Source of the DNA: Butyriboletus loyo
Lineage: Eukaryota; Basidiomycota; Agaricomycetes; Boletales; Boletaceae
Length of the DNA: 16,419 nt
Direction of reading: 5' to 3'
Assembly: GCA_038093515.1 (NCBI GenBank)
Contig: JBBPSI010000390.1
Location: 1 to 16,419 of the forward strand
Each line of letters begins with the position of its first letter. Position 1 is the stretch's first letter. The position numbers and the translations under genes were made by a program. Under the pieces are notes generated by a model that worked only from the letters and a program-made list of their open reading frames with translations, did no database searches and was not told where the DNA came from. Below, piece by piece: positions 8,454 to 15,553 of the stretch.

Positions 8454-9038
8454 CTATAAGGCAAATATCAATATATGGTGAAAAACAAAAAACATAACCA
8501 CATCTTTGACATCTTTGACATATGGTCTCAAGAAGTACATGCCCATGTGCCCTTCATATACATCTAGAACATATCACAAGCCCAAGTGGCTGGGGTAGAA
8601 ACTGGTGGTGCTATGATACATCTCCTCCTGACCCCTTTTGATTGTGGAAAGCTGTACTGATGGCTGTACTGGATCAGTGAGATATGGAGGTCCCTTAGGC
8701 AACTATAATCTTTAATTCCATCACCATTCCCCCTTTACCAGGCCCTCTAAACTCTCCCAGGGAGCCTTTTCCACATTTTAAATGATAGAGAGATATAAAA
8801 TAACATATGATGTATATGCCCAGGGCAACTATCTCCATTGCTGGGGTATATTGCAACCAATCCCTCCCCAGCTTTCTGACTCTTTCCAATGAGAATTGAA
8901 GCTGGGAGGAGTAGATTAAACACACCAGAAGCGTGGGAAACTATTTCGACCTTAGGAGACTTTGCAAAACAAATCAAAAACACAACATTATGCCTTCCAC
9001 AACACATATGGCAATATTCTGAGTAGTAGAATAGATAC
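8454..9038. other. AT-rich intergenic stretch, no supported gene
   Basis: No convincing gene is visible. The ACATCTTTG unit is repeated in tandem near 8501-8520. A short plus-strand frame at about 8890-9026 reads RLNTPEAWETISTLGDFAKQ and ends at a TAG; this looks protein-like and may be a relic, but I cannot assign it. This stretch does not show the missing part of the gene at 243-771. Confidence 0.4.
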
Positions 9039-9317
9039 ATATACACAATGATAGCATATATTTACTTGGACCTGATCACAAATATCCTGTAATTCATTGT
9101 TCCTGAATAAATCTCCTATATAACCTACCACTGTGCTTGAGTTGATGGTCAAGCAAACCATGGTGCTACTATAGTACTTGTGTACATTTTCGCATTTTTG
9201 ACATTCAAGTGGTATTAAATGAAAACATGAAAGTTGGGAATATGATATTAGATGGTACGTATGTCTATTCTACCACTTGATCAGGTCCAAGTAAATATAT
9301 GCTATCATTGTGTATAT
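9039..9317. mobile_element. MITE-like element with perfect 40-bp terminal inverted repeats
   Basis: Positions 9039-9078 are the exact reverse complement of 9278-9317 (40 of 40), with 199 bp of non-coding sequence between. The ends can be read as TA-CACAATGATAG...CTATCATTGTG-TA, i.e. a 269-bp element at 9044-9312 flanked by TA, which suits Tc1/mariner-type target duplication. Because the flanks are TATA-like palindromes, the exact end is uncertain. It has no coding capacity and would depend on a transposase supplied elsewhere. Confidence 0.72.
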
Positions 9318-9496
9318 TGATGTCACTGCTTCACAGCCACTTATGTAATCACTCAAAATGCGGACAAAGAAGGTCAAGGGCAGCCAGAAGCCCTGGCAAT
9401 TATTTTGCTATGATTAGATAATCAGAAAAGTGCCAGGTGTCACAATTTCCCATGCATTACATAATAAAAAAAGCGCCAGGAGTAGACTACTTTGTA

Positions 9497-9690
9497 CTGA
9501 TATATTAGTGATGTATTAGAGGTGGGAAATCACTGGTAGGCATGAGATAACTGCATAGCTGAGAGTGATACATCAATGATATATCACTATTAGGATTACT
9601 AACTGAGGATCCTATTTATTAGTGATGTATTAGAGGTGGAGGATGAGAGTATTTGTTACTACCACTATTTATCAATGATATATCAATATC
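9497..9690. repeat. two related copies of a palindromic repeat
   Basis: TTAGTGATGTATTAGAGGTGG occurs at about 9507 and again at about 9620. Each copy is followed 50-70 bp later by an approximate inverted match containing ATCAATGATATATCA (about 9573 and 9669). This gives two successive imperfect stem-loops. I cannot assign them to a known element; they could be subterminal repeats of a DNA transposon. Confidence 0.45.
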
Positions 9691-9852
9691 TGAGGATCTT
9701 ATTGAGTTGTAAATTAGCTGATTATAGCAGTTTTCAAAATGGTGCGGAAAATCGATTCAGAATTTGAGGTGGCTGTGTAGGACCCCATGTGCAGCTGAGG
9801 GTGACAAATTTGCCTGCTCAGTGCTCAGTGCTTAGTGCTCATCAGTCACTCA

Positions 9853-9936
9853 ATGCCCTGCCCACTAGCTGTCGACCTCAAAGCTCACATTCCAACTCTT
9901 TATGAGAAAGGGCATAGCATCAAGCACATCTGTAGG
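9853..9936 (+). pseudogene. possible relic of a Tc1/mariner-type transposase N-terminus
   Basis: From ATG 9853 the frame reads MPCPLAVDLKAHIPTLYEKG then HSIKHICR. A start of the form DLKxxIPxLyxxGxSxxxIC is typical of the helix-turn-helix that opens DDE transposases common in basidiomycete genomes. The similarity stops after ICR, and no catalytic domain is found downstream before the F2 LTR at 10333. This is a weak call made from memory of the family pattern; a chance frame is possible. Confidence 0.25.
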
Positions 9937-10169
9937 TGTTGTGCACCATCTTTCAATGGCGCATGCATCAAGCCATCTCCTAAGAGACAGCCCAAAACAC
10001 TTGCAGGGCCCATACCCAGTTCTGATATGTACTTGCAGGACACTACTCCTGGCAATTCTAACCAGTGAGCCAGAACCACCAATACCACCTCACCACCAAA
10101 GGGTAGTAAAGTATACAAGTGATAAAGACTGGGGGAACCCAGGCTTCACTGGCCTTGTACTTATAGATT

Positions 10170-10310
10170 ACAGAGAATGTGCATGGACCAAGCTGTGCAT
10201 CATCCTTATCTATCTACTATAATATATAAGTACAGAGTGCATCCTGTGAGAGAGTTCTCACACAATGGAGATTAAAAGAAGGGAAGCTGTTGTGAGAGAG
10301 TTCTCACACA
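10170..10310 (+). repeat. LTR-like promoter remnant and twin palindromes
   Basis: GCATGGACC-AAG-CTGTGCAT at about 10181 resembles the GCACAG/CTGTGC box of the LTRs in this window and is followed by ATAATATATAAG (about 10219-10230). After it the 20-bp sequence TGTGAGAGAGTTCTCACACA occurs twice, exactly, at 10245-10264 and 10291-10310. Each copy is a hairpin with TGTGAGA/TCTCACA arms. This may be the end of a fourth, old LTR family cut by the F2a insertion. Confidence 0.35.
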
Positions 10311-10332
10311 GCAGATATGAGAAGAAGCAAGA

Positions 10333-10760
10333 TGTTACGATAGTGGTATACTTTTTCCTTCCTCTACCACTCAGACTACTTCACTTGCCTAGCCTTTTGC
10401 TAGTGCCCTTTGAGCGGTAAGAGCCGCTTTAGCTTAGTCATCATTTCTCGTGCACGAGCACACTTTCTTTCATACTCTGGAATCTTCTGGAATATTCCTT
10501 CCTCATTTGTAGTTTCCTTCTCGCGACTTGATTAGGAACATGGTCTGTGCGCAGACCCCAGTAGTATAAAGACCCAGTCTTTACACCCATGTACACTATC
10601 TAGTTCTACGCAGATACCTGCTAGCAATTAGTTCCCTTCCAGACTCTTAGTGTGCGCACTAAGACATAGTCTGAGACCCAGCTTGAGAATCGTCTCCAGA
10701 GTCCTGAGGCTACTCCAGAGTGCCTCCTCGCTGTTCTAGTTGTTAGCGCCCAGCGTAACA
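10333..10760 (+). repeat. 5' LTR of F2a (428 bp)
   Basis: The LTR starts TGTTACGATAG and ends CCCAGCGTAACA. It matches the LTR at 15116-15541 and, in reverse, 11134-11560. The promoter has GGTCTGTGCGCAGACC (10542-10557) and TATAAAG at 10565, 23 bp from the start of the box. The primer sequence ATCTAGTTCT is at 10598-10607. Confidence 0.93.
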
Positions 10761-10762
10761 AA

Positions 10763-10772
10763 AGAACTAGAT
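10763..10772 (+). other. primer-binding site of F2a, self-priming type
   Basis: AGAACTAGAT, two bases inside the LTR, is the exact reverse complement of ATCTAGTTCT at 10598-10607, which begins 33 bp after TATAAAG. The F2b copy has the same pair. There is no tRNA-type TGG at the LTR edge. Confidence 0.6.
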
Positions 10773-10773
10773 C

Positions 10774-11133
10774 TTCCTCTCGCTTCTGCTTCCCAGCAGT
10801 AAAGCCGCCCTCCCCTCACTCAATATTTCCATCCCACAATCAAGACGCGTCGGTTGTTCCTTCCGCATTCCCTCTCCTGAACCAGAGCCCATTGTCGTTG
10901 ACAACCCATTGCCACCACGCTCTCCCACCCAGTCAGACCCTCAGCCCCAACCAGACCCTCAGCCCTAGCCAGACCCCAAACCCTCTTGTCAACCCGAGGA
11001 CCAGGGTCTAGGGCAGGAATCTGAACAGGCACCTAGTGATGACGGCTACAACAGCGACTGGCTCGATAGAACCCCCCACATCTCTCGCTCCCCATCCCCT
11101 CTGTATTACCCTCCTGCAGATCTCCCAGACGAC
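10774..11133 (+). pseudogene. F2a gag N-terminal leader without ATG
   Basis: The frame of gag is open here apart from one TAG (about 10966, in ...QPDPQP-TAG-PDPKP; CAG to TAG). It reads a Pro/Ser/acidic peptide that aligns with the F2b leader (IVVDNP, SDDGY-SDWLDRTPH). Most base differences between the two copies in the best-aligned stretches are synonymous (GTC/GTT, GAC/GAT, GGT/GGC, TAT/TAC), which indicates past protein-level selection. No in-frame ATG exists; a CTG at 10786 is conserved. The QPDP unit is duplicated. The inverted LTR cuts the leader at 11133. Confidence 0.6.
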
Positions 11134-11560
11134 TGTTACGCTGGGCGCTAACAACTAGAACAGCGAGGAGGCACTCTGGAGTGGCCTCGAGACTCGGGAG
11201 ACAATTCTGAGCTGGGTCTCAGACTATGTCTTAGTGCGCACACTAAGAGTCTGGAGTGAAACTAATTGCTAGCAGGTGACTGCGTAGAACTAGATACTGT
11301 ACAGGGTGTAAAGACCGGGTCTTTATACTACTGGGGGTCTGCGCACAGACCAAGTTCCTAATCGAGTCACGAGAAGGAAACTACAAATGAGGAAGGAATA
11401 TTCCAGAGAGTTCTGGAGTACGAAAGAAAGCGTGTCCGTGCGCGAGAAATGATGACTAAGCTAAAGCGGTTCGTACCGCTCAAAGGGCACTAGCGAAAGG
11501 CTAGGCGAATGAAGTAGTCCAAGTGGTAGTGGATGGAAAAAGTATACCACTACCGTAACA
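11134..11560 (-). mobile_element. inverted solo F2 LTR inside the F2a gag leader
   Basis: The plus strand reads TGTTACGCTGGG...CTACCGTAACA, the reverse complement of an F2 LTR (427 bp). It is flanked by ACGAC (11129-11133) and ACAAC (11561-11565), a 5-bp duplication with one mismatch. It sits where the F2b copy is uninterrupted (about 15925). Its own promoter points left: GGTCTG at 11351-11346 and TATAAAG at 11327-11321, both minus strand. Confidence 0.88.
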
Positions 11561-11577
11561 ACAACAACAACAACAAT

Positions 11578-12468
11578 ATGTCTGACAAAAAGAATATCGT
11601 TCCTAAGGACTTCACTGGCCTAAATGAAGATGCCTCACGATGGCTCCTCGCCATGCGCACTTACTTCAATGCCAACCAGTCAGCCTTCCCCCACGACAAA
11701 TCAAAGATCAATGCCCTTCTCATGAAAATGAGCAAAGGGAAAGGAAAGACATTTTCAGAAGGCTGGATGGCCCTTCTCTTAGACGGACACCCCACTGAGC
11801 AGCAGAAAGAATTCTCTACAGTCTGCGAGGACTTCCACAGAGTCTTCCACCCCTTCGACGTAGGAGAGAGTGCCCGAATTGACCTGGGGAACCTTACCCA
11901 GAACAAAGCCAACTGCAAAGACGGCTATGACACCTACATTACGGAGTTCCAGCTCCTCACAGCAAAGTCTGGAATCTCTGATGAGAAGGCTCTCATTGAA
12001 TGGTTCATTCACAGCCTTGATCCCCGCCTCACTGAATCAGTCCTCTCATGCAAAAAACCGCCTACTACCCTCACCGGATGGGCTGAAAAGACCTCTGCTT
12101 TCCACATGCAGCACAAGCGCATCGACGACCTCTGTGCAGGGAAGCGCTACATTCCCACCTTCTCCTCTTCCTCCAAGCCTTTGCCCAACCGAAGGGACCC
12201 CAACGCCATGGACGTAGACGCTGTCCGACTTACTCCCATACAACGTGTGGAGTACATGAAGCAGAACAAATGCTTCATCTGCCACCAAGTTGGCTGCCGC
12301 TCGACCAACCATCCTCACACCCCACATAATGGGCAGAATTCCCGAGGACCGCCTCCTCGTCCCCCTTGCAACCCTCAGCGCGCACATGCTGCCGTCGTCA
12401 CACCCCCCGAACCTAAGCCCTCCCCACTCATCAACTACTTGTCTGAGTTAAAGGGTCGAGGGACCCAG
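11578..12468 (+). pseudogene. gag: F2a gag, main part, cut by the F3 LTR
   Basis: This part is open without frameshift from ATG 11578 (MSDKKNIVPKDFTGLNEDAS) to 12468. It encodes a retrotransposon capsid: ASRWLLAMRTYF, FSEGWMALLLDG, EDFHRVFHPFDVGESARIDL, then GYDTYITEFQLL and EKALIEWFIHSLDPRL, the typical Retrotrans_gag helices. Near 12271-12312 it has a zinc knuckle of unusual spacing and type, CFICHQVGCRSTNH (C-X2-C-X4-C-X4-H), followed by a Pro-rich tail. Upstream, the inverted LTR supplies an in-frame ATG (11533) and an Asn run coded by an (AAC)n microsatellite, so the present ORF is a little longer than the original. Gag resumes for 30 codons after the F3 LTR. The protein is well preserved compared with F1a gag, suggesting a younger element. 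Confidence 0.88.
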
Positions 12469-13797
12469 TGTTATGCTGGAGTGCGAAACTGTTATAATCA
12501 TAACATCTTATTCATACACTTCGTACATTTTCCATTCAAACTTAGTCGTTTTCACTTTCAAAGGTCACGTGACATAGCGCACGTGATCATGGGAACTTAC
12601 ATGTGATCCATGGCTGACTAAGCATATGATGTCATGGCCTAGACCAGGCCTAGACTCTATGACGTCACGACACATGTATTTAATCTCCATTTACTTCTCT
12701 TCTTTTTGATCCCCGTGCCTCGTGTGGTTAATCACCGTTGCGCTTCTCTTCTTTAGTCTAGCCATGTATAGTAATTCCTCACACGCACAGCATGGTCTGT
12801 GCGCATCTCTGTACAATATAAAAAGGGCTCGTGGTTAGACTAGGATTCCCTAGCTTTAACCACTTGTCTTATTCGCTGGCAACAGTTGAGAGATTAAGAT
12901 TTGAGCTATCCTCATTACACCTCGCCAGTACCTGTGTAGTACTGCAACAGTAGTGGAACTTCATGTGACTTGATAACTTCGTTGTCTCATAACAGAAACA
13001 ACTAGTAGCGAGCACTTGAATAGGGGCTCGAGCCTAATCGGGGAAATGGCCGACTTGCGTAGACGACGCTATCGGGCTTCTGCAGAGCAAGTGTCAGCGA
13101 GATGTCGTATGGTGGCGACCAGACGAGATCGAGCTGAAGCTTATCGGCTCTATCGGCAGATGGGGTATAAGCTAGATTGCTAGGCACTTGGTAGATGTGT
13201 AGAATTAGCTAGGGAAGCCGTACTATGCTAAGTACACTGGTATATATACTAATAGATATGGTGCACAGACCGAGCTGTGCGTGGCAGCAAAGGCAAAGGG
13301 TTATGAGTCTGCTCGAGTCATAACGGCAAATGGAGAAGCGGCAAAGTGCTGGTAACGAGGGAGCGAAGCTCCGAGTAAGATGGCGACATCGTCAGCGAAT
13401 GAGAAGTGCTGAATGTGAAGTGACAATGTCCATGAGGCCGGCCCCACAGGGCAAAGGGGATGCGAACGGCAGAGCCCTTGGATACGGGTCTCGACGCGAA
13501 GGTACAATGCGTCGTAATCTAATCACGTGCTAGTCACGTGATGCAACAAATGTCATTGGTTAAAGAATAAGAGGATGCGACAGCTCAGCTGTGGGTCCAG
13601 CCCGACGGGGCGACGAGACAGGGGCTATCTCAGTGTAGCGTCACTGAGACTCACAGAACGACCGGGGAAGTGGATAATGTCCACTAGGCAACTTAAGGAG
13701 CGGGCAATGGGTGGCATCGTGAGATGGCGGGGGCGGCGGGGACGCGTGAGCGTGGGAAAACGAGTGGCGGGGTACGCTTAGGGGTAAAACTGTAACA
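12469..13797 (-). mobile_element. F3b: F3 solo LTR in F2a gag, itself split by an F1 solo LTR
   Basis: The sequence begins TGTTATGCTGG (12469) and ends ACTGTAACA (13797). It is flanked by a perfect 5-bp duplication, CCCAG at 12464-12468 and 13798-13802. Without the 510-bp F1 insertion it is 819 bp, the same as F3a. Gag reading frame is kept on both sides once the LTR and one duplication copy are discounted. Orientation is minus, as judged from the GGTCTGTGC box (about 13273) and TATATA (about 13249-13240) read on that strand. Confidence 0.92.
12490..12994 (+). mobile_element. F1b: F1 solo LTR nested in F3b (505 bp)
   Basis: The LTR starts TGTTATAATCATAACA and ends TCTCATAACA, with a perfect target-site duplication GAAAC at 12485-12489 and 12995-12999. 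It has CACGTG, TGACGTCA (12660-12667), GGTCTGTGCGC (12794) and TATAAAAAGG (12817). Its U5 belongs to the same subfamily as the LTR at 14619, and its primer sequence is AGCTTTAACCA (12852-12862). Confidence 0.95.
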
Positions 13798-13802
13798 CCC
13801 AG

Positions 13803-13892
13803 CAAGACGATGTCCTAAACGTGCTTAAAGCATGTTTCAATGATGATGAAGAAAGGCTGCCCATCGCAGCAACTAAAGTGGCCGAAGCCTCA
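13803..13892 (+). pseudogene. gag: F2a gag C-terminal tail after the F3 LTR
   Basis: The gag frame continues directly after the second CCCAG and reads [20 protein letters not shown] then about 10 more residues to a TAG at 13893-13895. This acidic, helical tail is a natural extension of the preceding INYLSELKGRGTQ. It ends exactly where sequence homologous to RNase H on the opposite strand begins, so the stop is probably produced by the junction rather than being the original gag end. Confidence 0.7.
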
Positions 13893-14618
13893 TAGATATC
13901 GTAATTGCGCTCTGCAGGTGAGAGTGTCTTTGACAGGTAAGCACAAGGATGCAGGTCGCCATTGACATCCTTTTGCATGAGTACTGCTCCGGTAGCAGTG
14001 AGTGAGGCGTCCGTCATGACGGCGAATGGCTTCGTGACATCGGGCATGGAGAGGATGGGTTGTCATAAGAATGACTGCTTGATTGCTTGGAATGCCAGTT
14101 CACAAGCCGGGGTCCACACCCATGGGGAGTTCTTCTTAGTCAAGTTGTGGAGCGGTTTTGCGATGTGGGAGAAGTCTTGGATAAATCTCCGATAGAAATT
14201 GCAAAAACCTATGAAGGACCTGACAGCCTTCACAGAAGTTGGGGGGTTCCATTCGCAAATGGCCTTCAATTTGGTAGGGTCCATCTTGACCTGCCCTTCT
14301 CAGACCATCATTCCGAGGTATTCCACTTCTTCAGCATCGAATGAGCATTTCTCCAGCTTGAGGAACAACTTGTGTTCACGAAGACGTTCCAGGACACAGA
14401 TCGTTCGCGCTTCATGTTCAGCGGGGGTGGCGGAATGAATCAGGAGGTCGTCCATATAGATGATCAGCCAACCTTCTGCCATGAGGTCGCCGAAGATGTG
14501 GTCCATCAGCGCCTGGAACGTGGCTGGGGAATTGCAAAGGCCAAAGAACATCACAGTGGGCTTGAACAGCCCTTGAGGAGTGATGAAGGCCGCCTTCCAG
14601 CGGTCATTTGGCTTGATG
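13893..14618 (-). pseudogene. pol: Ty3/gypsy RT-RNase H fragment, opposite strand
   Basis: Read from 14618 downwards, one frame gives WKAAFITPQG, LCNSPATFQALMDHIFGDLM and the YMDD active site (LIIYMDDLLI). It continues with EKCSFDAEEVEYLGMMV, FCNFYRRFIQDFSHIAKPLH and RNase H ([33 protein letters not shown]), where it stops at about 13893 just before the RNase H Glu helix. Two TGA stops (about 14299-14297 and 14062-14060) both sit where Arg or a similar residue is usual and fit CGA to TGA. The 5' part of RT is lost at 14618, where an F1 LTR begins. Its sequence is clearly different from the F1 RT, so it may be F2 pol in inverted position, or another family. Confidence 0.85.
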
Positions 14619-15104
14619 TGTTATAATTGTATCTCTTATAACTATCTTTTGCGTTTGGACTTTGTCATATTTCTCTTTCAAAGGTCATGTGACTTTGCGC
14701 ACATGATCGTGGGATTATACATGTGACCACAGGCTGACTAAGCATATGATGTCATGGCCCAGACTCTATGACGTCATGCCTCATGTATTTAATCTCCGTT
14801 TGCTTCTCTTCTTTTTGATCACCGTCGACTTCTATTTCCCATCATTGTCGACTCATGACTTCTTCATATGTACATGTATAGTAACTAGTCTCACGCACTG
14901 CATGGTCTGTGCGCATTCCCCTGTAATATAAAAGGGCTTGTGGTTGCGGCTAGGATTCCCTAGCTTTAACCACTTGTCTTATTCGCTGGCAACAGTTGAG
15001 AGATTAAGGCCTGAGCTATCCTCATTACACCTCGCCAGTTACTGTGTATAACTGCGACAGTTGCGGAACCCCGTGTGACTTGATAACATCATTGTCTCGT
15101 AACA
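14619..15104 (+). repeat. F1c: 5' LTR of a third F1 element (486 bp)
   Basis: The LTR starts TGTTATAATTG and ends CTCGTAACA. It has TGACGTCA (14769-14776), GGTCTGTGCGC (14904), TATAAAAGGG (14927) and AGCTTTAACCA (14962-14972). Unlike a solo LTR, it is followed by CT and TGGTTAAAG, the start of an F1 primer site, so it was the 5' LTR of a full element; the rest is displaced beyond the F2b insertion. Confidence 0.9.
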
Positions 15105-15106
15105 CT

Positions 15107-15115
15107 TGGTTAAAG
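15107..15115 (+). other. truncated primer-binding site of F1c
   Basis: TGGTTAAAG is the reverse complement of the last nine bases of AGCTTTAACCA in its own LTR. In F1a the corresponding base is A (pairing with T in AGTTTTAACCA), so site and primer have changed together. F2b begins at 15116; TAAAG (15111-15115) is its left target-site duplication. Confidence 0.6.
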
Positions 15116-15541
15116 TGTTACGGTAGTGGTATACTTTTTCTCTCCATTACCGTTGGGACTACTTCACTCGCCTAGCCTTTTGCTAGTGCCCGTTGAACGG
15201 TACGAGCCGTTCTAGCTTAGTCATCATTTCTCGCGCACGGACGCGCTTTCTCTCATACTCCGGAACTTTCTAGAGTATTCCTTCCGTATATGTAACTTCC
15301 CTTCTCGCGACTCGATTAGGGACATGGTCTGTGCGCAGACCTCAGTAGTATAAAGGCTCTGCCTTTCCACCATGTACATTATCTAGTTCTACGCAGTAAC
15401 CTGCTAGCAATTAGTTTCACTCCAGACTCTTAGTGTGCGCACTAAGACATAGTCTGAGACCCAGCTCAGAAACGCTTGACGAGTCTCGAGGCCACTCCAG
15501 AGTGCCTCCTCGCTGTTCAATTGTTAGCGCCCAGCGTAACA
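15116..15541 (+). repeat. 5' LTR of F2b (426 bp)
   Basis: The LTR starts TGTTACGGTAG and ends CCCAGCGTAACA. The promoter has GGTCTGTGCGCAGACC at 15326-15341 and TATAAAGG at 15349-15356. The primer sequence ATCTAGTTCT at 15381-15390 is 32 bp after TATA. No ATG occurs between that point and the gag ATG at 15942. Confidence 0.93.
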
Positions 15542-15543
15542 AA

Positions 15544-15553
15544 AGAACTAGAT
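15544..15553 (+). other. primer-binding site of F2b, self-priming type
   Basis: AGAACTAGAT lies two bases inside the LTR and is the exact reverse complement of ATCTAGTTCT at 15381-15390. It is the same pair as in F2a. Confidence 0.6.

Larger units (their letters stand above)
10333..13892 (+). mobile_element. F2a: truncated F2 retrotransposon carrying three nested LTRs
   Basis: A 5' LTR (10333-10760), primer site, gag leader and gag are present in plus orientation. The element is interrupted by an inverted F2 solo LTR (11134-11560) and by an F3 solo LTR (12469-13797), itself split by an F1 solo LTR (12490-12994). Its own sequence ends near 13892, where it meets an RT fragment on the other strand; protease, RT and integrase in plus orientation are missing, as is a 3' LTR. 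Five bases before the LTR are CAAGA; with no right end no duplication can be tested. Confidence 0.85.

Noticed and set aside
8747..9046. A 99-codon minus-strand frame
   Set aside because: No recognisable motif, runs into the MITE and has no homologue I can name.
11558..11577. A CRISPR- or satellite-like array at the AAC repeats
   Set aside because: It is a short trinucleotide microsatellite without spacers.
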